DNA of 64,000 nt from Litomosoides sigmodontis (Eukaryota; Nematoda; Chromadorea; Rhabditida; Onchocercidae), in contig OY718803.1 in assembly GCA_963070105.1 (NCBI GenBank), positions 5,500,507 to 5,564,506 of the forward strand, written 5' to 3'. A model generated the notes under the pieces. It worked only from the letters and a program-made list of their open reading frames with translations. It had not been told where the DNA came from and searched no databases. Of the stretch, positions 1 to 14,787 are shown one piece after another. Made by a program: the position numbers and the translations under genes. Positions within the stretch are counted from its first letter, which is position 1, and each line of letters opens with the position of its first letter.

Positions 1-16
1 CACACACACACACACA
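1..16. repeat. (CA)n dinucleotide run at window edge
   Basis: Eight CA units open the window; the tract probably extends to the left. Confidence 0.9.
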
Positions 17-2440
17 AAGATTCAGGAAATTTTTGGTGGAAAAAAGTTGAAATTTGAAGCAACGGTGGCCAATAAATTACGGTACTGTCGATTGTTTATT
101 ATAAAAGGAAGACATTCTTCCCCCTTATTTTAAATCAATAAGATGGATGAATGATTATTTGAATGACAGACATAAATGCCATAGAAATAGGAATGTGCAC
201 AAATGAGGGCGCTCTTTTATGACACGGACAATTTGTTTGAGTGAAAAATAGAAGCTATTCGTAATTATTTTTCAGCTGAAGTCTTCCACTGCAATTTTCG
301 TTAGGTGAATGAAATTTATTTAATTAACAGAGGGAACAGACAGGAAAAAATATTTGGAAGTGAAAAGTAGTAGAGAAGAAAGGATAATAGCAAAACAGAG
401 GTAGAAGATAGTGCCGTGCCGTTATTTCTGCAAGTAACAGTAGCGCCTAATTTGTTATAATTAGAACTGAAACGAAGTCTTAGGTAAATGAACTGTGTGT
501 ATTGTTTATTTATATATTGCAATTCACTGTTGACAGTCGATAACCGTAACTCCAAGGCATCCGAAATTTCAAGATCAGTCAATGGCAGTGGAGAGCATCG
601 GCACTTCTTTTCAGGCATTTTTTCCCTCCTCGCCCAGACACACTCGACTCAAGAACTCTTCTGGTCACTCTCCTGGAATCGCAGGAAACTGTAGTAGGAA
701 GATTTAAAGCACGTGCTGCACTGATAACTGATAAGTTCAGTGACCTGATGAAAAATTCATTTCCGTGCCGTGAAATTTAGTCGAAAAGCAGAAAGCAACG
801 AAATAAATTTTTGCTTAATCAAAGTTGTGCAGAATGACAGTGGGGAATTCTTATCTGTTTCTCCAATCTCTTCTTACCTTGGAATTACTTCATCAAATCC
901 CATCGGTAATGTTCTCCAAGGCGATATTACCTACCAATGGAAGAACGTGGTTGATAATTTCATTCCTATTCCACCATTGTCAGATAGCAAACACTGTTAA
1001 CGGCATAAAACCCCCCACATTCATCTGTTATCATTTTTCAATTAATTTAATAACAACTAAAGTCAGGAACAAACTCAGTCGTTACCAAGTCGAACGCACT
1101 AAGGCAATTCAGTCAACACTGTCAACTTCTTCTTCTTCATTGAATTCAGATACTTTGATTTATTTGTGTGCGTGTGAATGCTTGGCTCAGTTATTGCTTT
1201 GTATAAATCATTCCGCTCTGTTAAATTTCTCTTCAAAGACAAGATACACTAATTGGTTTCATTTTTTTCCTCACACGAATAGAAGATAGTTGTTTGGATT
1301 GAATTTCACTCGGAGATTATCTTTTTAAAATGTAATTATTGTCTGTAAAGTACAAACAGTGATTTGCTGGGACTTTTCCACTGCAAAGCTAACACGCCCA
1401 GATGAGCTAACAAATCGATCAGACTCTTTCTGCGATCAGATCAGATCATGGTCGGTCGGTCTTCTTTCAAGATAAGACATGAAGTTGGCATGTTCATCAA
1501 GTTCTGCAACTCAGTGGTTCAGTGCATCTCCCCACCTCCAGTCCATCTCCAACAAAATAAATGGAATGATTAAGCAGCAGATGATGAGAAGCGTTGGAGA
1601 AAGTTATCAGAAAGAAAAGTTGCAACAAAGCACAAAACTAAATTCATACTTTCTGATGAAGTAATTTAATTTCAAGTAAAACTATTAACGTCACTCGCCA
1701 TTTATTTTGTTGCAAATGCGAGCATAAAAAGAATGTCGAAGACGTAGTTTGAAAATATTTACATAAAAAAGGAAAAAAATGAAAGATCGATGAGATAGTT
1801 GTCAGTTGATTGATTTATATGCGCTACGTTTTGATCATTAAATATTCATGGCAACCATGAAAATAGGATGAGAATATAAATGGTAGCGAAATTGATGAAA
1901 ATAATTCCATTCCAGTGATTGCCACTCTCAATCATTAAAAAGGAAGAAAAACTAAACAACTCGTTCTTCAAGTTATCTGCTAGCTAAACTTCGAGAAGAT
2001 TACAGTTTCCGACTAGAGAGAACAGGATTCTGGAACGAAACTGTGCGCTGATATCTTGTTGCGCTATTTCTAATCCAATTTAAAATCTCAAGACAGTGAT
2101 GCTCACTGGAATGCATTGCATTTAAAAAGGCATCCACTTAATTTTTTTTTTGAAATATCCGCAAATTTCAAGTATTTCGAAAACACTTCTGCAAGTGGCA
2201 GATATGAATTCACCAATAATTTGTTGATTTTCATGAAAATTCTGCAGTGAAAAACATGTGCTTTACAAATTTACATTCATTATCCTAACTGATGGAATTG
2301 TTGAGAGAAAAGGAAAAAACCGATGAGAAAATTCGCTTTTGTTCCATTTCACTCAAATTCTAATTCAGACTTACTTCCTCTCACACATACCCAGGTGGAA
2401 GGCACAACAAAGGCAAACTGCTCCTTCCTTTCAATAGAAG

Positions 2441-2506
2441 GCTACAATGATTTTTTTCACTTTTGCTCTTTGGATTTATTTCATTTCTCAAGCTACGCCT
2501 TCTAAA
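2441..2506 (+). repeat. left arm of 66-bp inverted repeat
   Basis: The reverse complement of 3407-3472 matches this stretch over 66 bases with three mismatches. Homology stops sharply on both sides. The arms sit 900 bp apart, like the termini of a small non-autonomous DNA element, but no clear target-site duplication is visible. Confidence 0.8.
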
Positions 2507-3406
2507 ATAGATGGCGAAAGAATGAAGACAGTGGGAAATTGAATATTTAAAAATTCAACAAAAAATGAAATGGAAAGGAGCAGATAGTGTTAGTTCGTAT
2601 CGGCTTTTCAGCGCATTTTAAGAGGTCGCTGTGAATGAGCGCTCGAAAAATTTTGCTCGTCGAACAAATCCACAACAAAATGCAAGCGATGATTTCTGTG
2701 CGATACAGTTTAATGGGTTTTGTAGTGAGAAGCGGTAATCTTTATTAAAAACCAATGAGTACTATCTGTCAGCACTGAGTTCGGCGATCCGCTCTTCTCA
2801 CTTGCGCCAATCGAAATTGATCAAAACAATAACTTTGTATTTAAGGAATCGCTGTCAAATTTGCGAGAGAAATGGAAAAGTTTGTCAAATAAGAGCGAAA
2901 ATTTTGAAAAAACACACAAAACAGTGGTTTTGAAATATTTCGTCTTCGAAACTTTTCGGACTTTCCAATAAACTTATCATTAATTTACTGATTTTAGGAA
3001 ACAGCCAATAATGATTATCAATTGCTGTGCTATCTCAGTGTGGCGCAATAACTAAGCAAAGAAAAAAGGGAAAATAAACCTGTTTAGGTAATGAGGAGAA
3101 AGCAGTAAAGCGACGCCGTGTCATCCTTGTGTCAATGATGATAAAAGGAAGAAGTGGTGGGGTGCTTCTAACTGTCATAACTGCTTCAGTGCATGACGAG
3201 GTGGTAGGGTCGTCGAACGTCCAAGGAAGGGATGCTGCACTTCACCTCAAATGTTGTTTTGTCTAGTTCGTTTCACATAAATGCCTATGTCCACAACGGC
3301 AACTCGTCATTAATCATACCGTTCACACAAGGAAGTTCCAGCAAAACTTTCTACGAATTTCCACGAACAAGTTCTGCTGAGAAGTTGCTCAGTGAAAAAT
3401 GAAAAA

Positions 3407-3472
3407 TTTAGAAGGCGCAGCTTGAGAAACGAAATAAATCCAAAGAGCAAAAGTGAAAAAAATCATTATAGC
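3407..3472 (-). repeat. right arm of 66-bp inverted repeat
   Basis: Reverse-complement partner of 2441-2506 (63 of 66 bases). The 900 bp between the arms contain no open frame resembling a transposase. Confidence 0.8.
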
Positions 3473-6282
3473 ATAGTAGGATTTCTGAATTCTTTCACGA
3501 AAATTTTACCGTTTACAATTCATCGAGAAAGTAACTTGATTTGTTGAACAATAATTAAATAATTCGAATTGAAATATATGCGAAGAATGAATGAATCATT
3601 TCCCGCAGTTTCATTTTCATCTTATTTGTCGTGAAGGAAACTATCGATGAGTTCACACCGATAAAGCGAGCTACCTTAGAGGTATGTAAATTTAGCGGTG
3701 TTTGATGAACAAGGAAATTCACACAGACAAGAACTCATTCTTTAAGAAAGTGAACTAAAAAGGGCAGCGGTGGAAGGCCAGAGAGATAGCATTGTTGCTG
3801 TTGTTGTGGTTGCTTGAAATACACAAAATATATATTGTTGAATTCAATTCGATAATAGAAATGCCATCACTGGTTTTGATATTTCTTTCTTTGCCTTTAC
3901 TACATGGCAATAATTTTTATTCCATTTCATTTCCAACGCTTCTAGCAATAAAAATAGTAAATAGAATTTGAATTTTTTCCCTGAGAAGAAGGTTAAGCAT
4001 TTCATTTAAAACTTATCATTATTTTCACGTGAGGAATAACTTTCTAGCCATCCATTCCACAGATAGGAATCAATGAATGCTAGCTTTAGCAGTGAAAAAG
4101 AAAAATTAAACAGAAATTATTTGCAAGCAAAAAACTGCTCGCAGTTGTTCATTTGAAAGTTATGAAATGTTGCACTGTATCCGGCAAGATAGTTTTTCAG
4201 ATCCGAATATTCGGCGTTCAGATGAAGGCAGGTGCTACGCATATGTTTTAATGAACGCATTCTACAACTAGTGATGTGAAATTTCAATACGTTGATATAA
4301 ATAGCGTAGAAAGGCTAAATTAATGAATTGACTAATTAGATGTACTAACATTGAGATATGTTGAGCAGTCGTTCTTCAAAGCTATAAAAAAATGTAAGAT
4401 TTTATTTCAGACCGAGCTAAAGGCATGAGGAAGGGAGTTGTAGGAAGTGGAACTAGCCAGCGGATAAATAAATTTCAAACTTTCACTTTTTAGAAAAACT
4501 TTTGTTCTTTAAATTTAGATTTAAGCTGTTCTAGACCAGACCAGATCATACAAACAAGCGATGACTGAAGAGCGAAAAGGAGAGAGAGGGGGAGAGAGAA
4601 AGCGACAGAATCTTGCACTTCTTGTTTCTCCTAGGAATCTTAAGACTGTCAAAACATTCTCATAAATAAGAAATTAGATTGAACAAAACTTTCAACGCAC
4701 TTCTCATAGCAAAAGAAGTGAAAATGAAAAGTCGCACCCACGTCATATCGCAAATCATTTCTATTCGACCATTTATGAGATTTACAAAAAGATTAAAATT
4801 TGAACGCGAAAGCCTCTGGAAAGGCTGACATTTAGGGAGAAAAGAGCAATGATGATATATATTATTCAGTGCCCTGCCCTTCAAAGAGCGAAATCACGTC
4901 TACGTCAGATGTGCTGCTCGAAAAGAATTAGAATTATCTCCTCTTCCTTCCTACCATTTCCTCTCAACACTTTATTTTATGAAACGAATTCGTCACAAGA
5001 CCTGCTTGCTCATTTGCAATTACTAGGCTCCGTAGTTGCAAAGCTAATGTAATGCTTTTTTTTCTCAACACGCCTGAAATAAAAATGTGTTAAAGATGAC
5101 GGGCACAGGAAGCAGATAAAATATTTTACGCCAATTGAAAGATCTTAGCATCTAAGCAAACAGGAGGATTTTAAGATTTGTCAATTTTACGACAAACGAA
5201 AGTCTTTGAAGTGTCATCCATCATCAAAGGCATGCGCATAATTTTAGGAAATTTCATATATTATTCGTTTGATAAAAAACTATCGTAAGTTTAAGGTACG
5301 ACACTTGAAGATTTATATGTTAGGAAAATTATAGAGAAGAAATAAATCACCGACAAAAATGTCGCTACATTTTTTACTCTTCAAAGAACTGAAGAATTTG
5401 TTTGCTTAATCTTTGGGTTAGTAAACGAGTTGACAGTTTGAGGGACAACACCCATCCTCGATCAACTAGAACACAACTGTTATCTCTCCACCTTTACGAA
5501 TGAATTAAAAATATTCAAACAAATTTTATTATATCCTATAAAGTGTAGAAGGTGTTCTAGAAAAGTAAAAAACTGGCATAAAGCATATAAATTAAGCTTT
5601 GATTAAGCAGGAATACCTGCTTCTTCAGGACTTTTAGCTTTATTCTGCTTTTTTTGTAAATTCAAGTCAATAAAAAACTTTTTTTCCAACTGCTAGTTGC
5701 ATAAATTCTGATGAAACGCAAGTTTATGAATTCGATTTAACTCTTCATTGCTCTAACCTTTTTCCATGAAGATTGCTTCCTGTGAACCATAATCCTCGGA
5801 TATTCTGGGAAATACCAGCAGTAATTTCAGCCTAATAGTAATAGTTGGTGGAAAAAACAGATCGAAATAGGGTAGTGTTGTCGAGGTTGCCTATCCAGAA
5901 GGATTGGATCGTCCACAATACTAACGCTTTTTTATCTTTCTGTACGAGGCCTAGAAGTAGCAGTGAATATTGATAAGTTTAAAACGGTAAGATACCTCTC
6001 GAAAGAGAAAGTGAACGAAATCTTGGAGAAGAAAAAACTCACTGAAATGGAGAAGGACAAGCAAGTGGAGCGACAAAGAGACCGATGGTCGATCAACGTC
6101 AACGACGTCAACAACGACAACAACAACGTGGAAATAACAGTGATATCTTTGTGAAAGCATTTACAAATGAAAGGCACAAAACTACCAGGTTGTACTTCCT
6201 TATTTCTACCTTTCCTTTTCTCACATAACCCTTATCCGTTTATTCGTAGATATCGTAAATATTGTTATTATTATTCGTAGAT

Positions 6283-7030
<748 letters not shown>

Positions 7031-7963
7031 TACTATTTATTGCTATTCTGATTATCATTATTATTAAACTAATTGTAATTATTGTCACTGATGATTTGCT
7101 GTTCGAATTTCACAATTAATTTCGCTTCATTAATTGGATAGACTTCATTGCGATGAAACATCTTTCGTTGACTAATGGGATCCGTGGCGCTGAGGGACGA
7201 TCAGCTCTCTTTAGTATTTTGTTTACCATTTTAAATTAAAAAATGAGAAAATATTCCTTCCGTGAATGACTGCGATAAAGGAGCTTAGCATATACTTTCC
7301 AATGCATCCCTTACAACGGAAATGAATAGGAGGTACACTTCGCATTTTGAGAGTTCAAACTTAAATCTTACAACAATTTCAAGCCAAGCTACCATATAGG
7401 TATGAATTATAACGGAAATTTCATCGAAGACAGTTGAGCAAAATAAAAAATAAATGCGGGTGGAAAGCAAGCTTTGCAGTAAAGAATGGAACGCAAAAAA
7501 GTTTGTTGGTAATACTATTAAATTAATATCATCGGTGTCCAAAGGAACAAGAGTCGGGGCGCTTCTGTCTACCGTTGCGAGGCAGTGACGCTATTTTTCT
7601 ATCATTTCAAAGACAGAAGAATCCGACCGCCCACCACATATCAAAGCAAAAAACCTATTTTGTTAGCAATTACTTTAATGTTAGTTTCATGTAACTTCTG
7701 CTACCGTCTGATCAATTCAAATAAAATAGAAATAACAAGCAAATTAGCTCTAAAATATCGGGCGCAGAAAACCTCAGTGTCGAGAAATAGTGCGCAAAAT
7801 GGGAAGTATTAAGACGAACGATTGATGATGTCTTACGGTTTACGGATTAGTATGAAGTTGTTAATTAGTAAGAGGTTAGCTAAAAGAGGTGGACAGCAAC
7901 CCGCTGCCTTGCAAGAGGAAATGAAATCGAAAATGTGTTGCTGCAAGTTTTACAGTGATGTAT

Positions 7964-8000
7964 GTGGCGGTGGCGGTGGCGGTGGCGGTGGCGGTGGTAG
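7964..8000. repeat. (GGTGGC)n hexamer tract
   Basis: Six or so units of GGTGGC, which would read as poly-glycine on the top strand. It lies in a short open frame with no family resemblance and is treated as a simple repeat. A reverse-complement relative, (CCACCG)n, occurs near 37.85 kb. Confidence 0.9.
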
Positions 8001-8773
8001 AAGAGCGGTGGTTGTGGTGATGGCGCTTGCAGTAATGATAGTGCTGTAGACAATAGCAGCACAGAAGCGGAGCTGTTTCACCGATGATCCATTTCTTGCT
8101 GCTTTCTCGCAAGAAAATTTTTAAGGGAGTGAAGAAGGAAAGAGACACCGTACTCTTCTGCTAATTGCATTTAAAAATTAATTTCATGCTTAATCGTTCT
8201 GCAATCGCGCTCAGCAATGCCTATCAAACAAGCATGCCAGAGGAACGACGCATGCCTAGTCGGATTAATTGTTTTATAAATCTGAGAAAGTATTGAACAT
8301 CCTTTACTTATCTGACCTGATCCGATCATCATTGTTTATTGTACAGATATTATAGTATGAGAAATATTTCAATTCATATTAATTCATAAGTGACACGAAT
8401 TGGAATATGTTCATCTTATCAATTAATTATCACAACCGTAGAATGCTACCCTGTCAGTAACATATGGCCGACCAGTGAAATTGTATTGAAAAATTGCTGT
8501 CTCGTAATTAAAGGAAATGGATTACTGTTTTTAAAATTGACAATTGAAACATATAAGAAACATTACTGCCTGTCATTTATGTTAATTACACCTGCAATTT
8601 GAACAAGTTAGGCAGTTCTAGCAGCATTTAGGGAGGCTAACTATAAGATGTTTCGGTGATTTGAAATAAGCAGTAAGAACTTCCTTGAAGCAATTTTAAG
8701 ATATCTGTAGTCCATCATATCACTACGTAGGAATTGCCGATTCTCAACAGGACTTAGTCGGCGAGGACATTTA

Positions 8774-8811
8774 CCACCATCGATCATCGACCGTGTAGGT
8801 CGCGATGGTGG
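8774..8811. other. stable hairpin in intergenic DNA
   Basis: CCACCATCG pairs with CGATGGTGG, and an inner CGACC pairs with GGTCG around the 5-base loop GTGTA. A 5-base bulge (ATCAT) sits on the left arm. The stem is GC-rich in an AT-rich region. No transcript can be inferred. Confidence 0.5.
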
Positions 8812-10353
8812 ATTAAGCCTCTGCTAGTCAAGAACACATCAGTGTCAAGGAAATAACTGCCATCAGGGATGTTTAGGTTACGCTTAATAACAGCTTCCTT
8901 CTACGATAATCAACATTCGCGTCATTTGCTTCCAGAACAGAGAAGGATGTATTTCCGTCAACCAATCGAATTTAATTACAGTTGCAGAAGTGTGTAACAC
9001 CAACTTAATGAGAATATGCTGGAAGAAAGTATTCAGCAGTGAACTATGAGAGGAACTGCCCGGAACATTTGCAAACTCCTCCTTATCATCTGAAACAGAA
9101 CTAAGTCTTCACTCAGTGTTCAGGAGAAGGGAAAGTAACTACATCGCTTAGCTATTCCCACTGACTGATTTCACTTTTCACTAATTCATTATTAAAAAGA
9201 AAGAGAAAGTGCGATCCCATTTCTTTCTTTTTTCCACTTCTGACAGTTGGGTGAAGAAAAATAGACCGGAAATTCGAACAGTATGATTCGCTTTGGAGAA
9301 TGTGACCGTGCAAATATCAACTTATTCCACAACTTGAAAGGAAGATTGGTAAGCAAAGCAAGCATCGCTGTTATTATTTGATCTCATACATATATTTGCC
9401 GTTGCAGTTAATAATTTGCAATAATAAAAATATAATTTTCAATCTTCATTAATTATTCAAGATCTAAGAAAATTCATGGAATTTGCGTAATTCAATAATG
9501 AAGAATAGGTTAGCATCAGTTGCCTTCGCTGTACATGGTGCATTATTCAATAAGCGCAATTTGCACGTAATCTCATTCGTCAAGTAAATCAGTTTAAACT
9601 TGAAAAAAATGAATTAGAGTATTCTCTCCTGCCGCGCTCCTCTTCAGTCACAAGCGTAGGCCACCGCATATAGATCAAAAAAATTGTAACGAAATTCCTG
9701 TTTTCACACTATCCACTTCAAATCTATGTCGTCTGACTACATGCCTGGCGATGCAGACCAACACTGAAACAAACATATTTTTTGTATAGAGTGTGAACTC
9801 CTATCATATCAAATTCCCTGTTTTCATCCCAATCAATAATCGAAAGTATCACTTTAACACCAGATTAACAAAGAGAACAAAGATAACTGCGCACCATTTA
9901 AATTTCTTCCGCAAAAATTTCGATGTTAGAACAATTTCATTGTTAAGCAAAAATTATGAAAATTATTTGTCAAGCAAAAATTCATACGATGTAACCCACT
10001 GTTGAAAGTATACAAGTTACAAGCTTCCACGGCAAATTTAAACTTAAAAATCTAAATCTAAAATCAAGCAAAATTTCATGAATTTAACACTGTATAACAG
10101 TTTAAACACCACTACTTCCACTTTGACTCCCCCGAGGCCTCATTTCTTCATGACAGTAAATCCGATAATTTAGTTTCAACAAAATGGAGTTCGATATTCC
10201 ATTGTTAATGTGATTTAAAATACAGAAAGATACGAAAGATCTAAATTTTAGAACGATTAAATGGATAAATCATTTGAATTTGTTACTGTAAACAGATCAG
10301 ATAAAGTAAAATAACCCAAAACAAATTTACACAGTTAACATTGCTTCAGAGCA

Positions 10354-13300
10354 TCATAATTGCTGAGGTAACAAAAAACATGAACGAATAAACTTTTGAG
10401 CCAAATATGGAATAGGAGCAAGTGAATATGATGGTCCAGAGAAGATTTCCAAATTGGATGCGATTTCTAAAGGAACTTCGTTATATTCAACTGCTTTGTT
10501 ACCAGCAGTTAATAAATTTGAGAACGGAGTCTTCTTCATTGTTACATTCCTTGCATATAATTGTTTTCGCGCTTCTTCTAGCAATTCTGATTTTGCGATT
10601 ACCCCGTAGCCCTAAAGTAATTTAAGAGAAAAGGATGCGATCATGAAGTCATTACAAAAATTTCGAAATAGGAAGTTTATAACATTGCACTCAAGTAGCA
10701 TAAAATTAATGTATAAACATAATAATGTAAAAATACATTATTTCTAGTCAGTCACAGCAATTTTTTTTAAGGGAATTAAAACAAACATTTTTATAAGAGA
10801 CAACCACTGTAAACGTTCCATCCTTTCCAACGGCAATAATACTTTCTGGGATTGTATTTAACTTCCTCTGACATAGTAAGGTACCGGAAGAGCTATCGAG
10901 AACAGAAACAACTGCAAAAAAAACACCATTATAACAACAACACAAATTTTTTCGCCTAGTGATGGTACTCCTGCAAAAAGGCATTAAAATTTTACAGCAA
11001 TAATTTTAATAAGAAAGTCTTTTCTTTGATTTTAAAAAAAAATTTTTTTTTCAGCAGGAGGAACAATAACCGTCTTTATTGTATGAAACCGTAAACTGCG
11101 ATGTTACAGCAAGTCTCAAATCCGGTTCACAAACGATCCATAATGGTGCAAGTGCGTGTAGATTGAAAGCATAGATGCAACTTTTAGACGTGATAAGCAA
11201 GTTGGCACTATCCGGAGGACCCCATTCTACTGTTGTGAGTTTGTCGTTTCCTTGGTGGACATAAACTACATGTGGAGATTTTCTCTCTTCTACACTCCAC
11301 AGTGCAACAACTCCATCGCTTTCCCTATTAACCTGGATACAAAGTGAACTTAAAAAATAAAATTTAATATTTACACTGAAACCTGATCTATTACAAGACT
11401 TTAGCTTCGAACCGAAATAAAGAAAAAGAAACATCATGAATAGCAGCAAAATGCGATTTCTGAATTCTTGACATATGTAAAATAGGAACACCCATCCAAT
11501 GATTTTCGCTGAACTTACACCACTTTTTCTCATCACCTTTTACTCTCTCCCATGTGCACAGAGCTCCCTGAAATAATTTAGTAAGAATAATGCTTAGTAA
11601 AGTAATAACTCTTACTCTGAACAAAAAATGAACAAATATTTTCTTCCCCTTTATTTACTTGGAACTAGGAGATTAAAAAAATTCCCGGAATATTAACCTT
11701 ATCGTCAGCAGTAATGAACATGTCGAAGTCAAGGCAAGCCCGAATAAATTTTACAATTCCACCAACATACAATTCGCAATGTTCTAGAGCAAAAGAACCC
11801 AGATCTCTATTTCTATGCCAGAACTGCAACCGATTCTGAAATTTTTCTTATTAAACTCTGATGAAAAAAATATTTAGTTTTTAATTCAAGTCGACGAATT
11901 TACCGCGGTCTTCAATTTAAGCCAAAAACTAAGAACGTGATCTCTGATCATCACGGAATAATGAAGTACAGGAACTTACGTTTGGTATATCAAAACCGAT
12001 ATTACAATCAGCGGTTGCTACCATTGTCCGCGATAACGCAGCTTCACAAATGTCCATGTAACCCGTTGCATCAGAAAATACATTTTCCCCTTCTATTGGA
12101 TTTTCTCTGGATACATCGGCCTATAAAACAAAGTGACTTGATTATATTTTTTTTATCGGCAGCGGATTACAAAAAAATCATTCTTCTGACGGCCGATGTT
12201 CAGTACACATTACGTCATTGAATTATTAAAATAGTTCCAATGCCTAATCATCAGTCAAATTAATAAAAGCATCAATCAATACTCAAGAACTTAGGAGCAA
12301 TAAATTATGGGAACAAGCTATATTGCTTATAAATCAGTACCGCAAGAGAAACAGTATTACTTGAGCATCCATCGCGGGAGCTACATGTAAATGTCAAAAA
12401 GTTATTCTTCAAAGTTACAATGAAGTACCGTTGCGATGGTGATCATTGTAGACGGTACAATCCATTGCACAAAACCAGGACGTGCACTGTGTACAACATA
12501 ATTGGGATAAAGAGGATCCTCAATGAGGGGAAATAGTGATTTTTTTGGAGAACAGAGAACTGATTCCATTGATGAGAGCACATTAAGAGTTGCATTGAGA
12601 ATAAAATGTGCTGAGTTATCAGCTAATACAATAGCTATAACAGAACTATCTTCAGAAAGATTGAGCCTTCGAACTGGTGCTTGCAATCTTGGTAGCAGCT
12701 GCGGCTTAAATACCGACTTTAACTCTGAGAGAGCAAATTTCGCCAAAACGCCTTCATCACCAGCAGAAAATAAAGTATTAGATTCAGTTAGAGCTAAGCA
12801 TGGAGCCCATTTATGCCAGTGTACTGAAAGACTAAACGTATTGACCCCCTTCCGACTCACGTTATTCCTGAAAAATATTCAAAATTCATTGCTACTTAGA
12901 AATATTCCGGTTTATTTAAATACAATTTTACAAAGAATCCACTCAAAAATGATTGGATATATTCAGAAATGATTTGCTGTTTGATTCAAAAAGAGTGAAC
13001 AGAACTCAGTGATTACCAAATAAACTTTAGTTGAATAAAATTGTGAAAGTACAATACCAAAAGAAAAGCGTACTGCACTTGTAGATGATATATACTTAAG
13101 CTTTTATCCTCAAATGAAAATAAACAGAAATCACAGGCAGAATGTTTTTACTTATCCCTCTTCCCGCTTCATTTAGGAAATACTTTTTTGTCTCCAAATT
13201 TTTATATTTTATGATCTTCACATACCATATGAAGACGCGGCCAAACGATATTGCAGCTGCCACTGTGTCTCGAAGTGCTGTAATACTTATAAATTCTAGT

Positions 13301-14423
13301 AACGATGAATCCATGAAATCAGCTTTGCCAATGTATTTGAATCGTTCTACTCCTCTTTCATCAAAAGTGTATAGATAAACGAAGAGCTTTTCACAGCACA
13401 CAAAGTAATCAGCCTGAAACAACATAAATATACTAAGTGTTAAGTTCAATTTCTACAACCCTTAAATCACTAGAAGGAACAATCGAAACAAAATTTGCTT
13501 ACCGTAACAGCAAATTGAGAAGATCCAATATTATGGGGCCCAGTTCGAAGAATTTCTTGCTTTTGCAGGACTTCATTTCCGCTAATCTTTATAATAACCA
13601 ATTCATTGCTCTCACTTTTAGTAACCATCTAGAAATGAACAAATTAAAAAGTAAACTAGCCTACTGACTAAAATTTTCAGTGGAACTAACCAAAGTTGTT
13701 TCACATGAATGCCAAACGTTAAGAGGCGCACAATTTAGTTCGCGACGACGCAGAACAGACCAGCCATCAGTGCTCCAGGTATACTCTATACCATCAATGG
13801 TATAAGTTACTATCTAAAATATTTAATCTTTATGTTGTGGAAATAGACAAGAATCATATTTCACTACAACTACCAATGCAATTTCAACATATAAACAAAT
13901 AAACTACGTCGTTAGCACTGCGGTTCGAGACCTGAATTATGTAAGTGCAAGACACTGCGTGTATTGCCCTATTTGCAAATTTCGAGACTTACTTTGCCTG
14001 GAAAAGCATAATAAAGGCTGCAAATCTTTACAGGATGCGTCAGAAGCTGCATACGACGGCCACTTTTTACTTCCACAACTAATACATCGTTATTAGAAAC
14101 AACGAATGCTTGCCTGCAACGAAAACCACAAGTAGGAATCCTTACTCTCTTTCTGCCTTACATCTCACGTTGTTAATATGAGATAATTACAATTTTATGA
14201 TAACTTTTGTAATTAACAAATTCCTATACAATGAAAAACAGAATATACGTATTAAATAATACGTAATAACGCAGAACAGAAAATCAGAACGCTTCTAATG
14301 AGTAAATAAAACGTAGAAGTGAAATCCCACTTTTCATTACCTGTTATCAGAACTGAATGTTACAGAGGCTTCAGTAATGTCAAATCCAGATCTTCTCGAC
14401 TCTTCCCAACTGCTCCAATCCAT
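10354..14423 (-). CDS. WDR75: WDR75/Utp17-like WD40 protein of the U3 snoRNP (t-UTP)
   Basis: Predicted nucleolar WD40 protein of the small-subunit processome, the complex that couples rRNA transcription to 18S processing. The gene starts with the ATG at 14423 (MDWSSWEESRR), and exon 1 ends with a GTAATG donor at 14340. Further exons lie at about 13993-14113, 13690-13813, 13503-13628, 13215-13413, 12432-12867, 11994-12120, 11697-11836, 11525-11570, 11060-11335, 10780-10915 and 10354-10610. The best family match is the exon with VHWHKWAPCLALTESNTLFS followed by AGDEGVLAKFAL, which corresponds to the WDR75 WD repeat with its typical HWH. The C-terminal PSYSLAPIPYLAQKF resembles the conserved WDR75 tail. 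The start region is divergently paired with the ceramide-1-phosphate transfer gene. Minor exon borders are by eye; the family call is firm. Confidence 0.85.
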
Positions 14424-14787
14424 TTTACCTATAATAATGCCCTATTAATACTTCATATCTCGTGGCCACAATCAGATGTGAATATGAAGCAGCTCAATTG
14501 GTTAGCAAAGTCAGCAGAAACATTATCAAGACTACCGACCACTGGAAGAGAATATTCGGAAAAGTTAGCACAGAAAAGCAAAAATATCACTATGTCCAAC
14601 CGTGAAGTACCACACGGCTTGACTTACACTAGTAATACCAGTCAGTGAATGGTGTGAAGTATATCCTTTTTCAATGTTTCTTTTTCTCTGTCCCTCTATC
14701 TCACGTCGTCGTTTCATTTGTTTTTAAATGTAAACGACAAGCATTCACCAACAACAGTTTAACAGGAAGAGACTGACAGATGACAAA
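14424..14787. promoter_or_regulatory. shared divergent promoter region
   Basis: Only 364 bases separate the two opposed start codons of the WDR75-like and CPTP genes. The stretch must hold both 5' leaders and both promoters, if each gene is transcribed from its own start. I see no clear TATA box or other defined motif. Confidence 0.5.

Noticed and set aside
7822..8148. Poly-Gly / Thr-Ala repeat frames on both strands
   Set aside because: Generated by the GGTGGC hexamer tract; no domain or splice support.
12523..12972. 149-codon plus-strand frame
   Set aside because: Antisense shadow of a WDR75 exon, which has clear family similarity on the minus strand.
13921..13940. tRNA box B-like GGTTCGAGAC
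   Set aside because: No matching box A or cloverleaf, and it lies in a WDR75 intron. No tRNA gene was found in the window.
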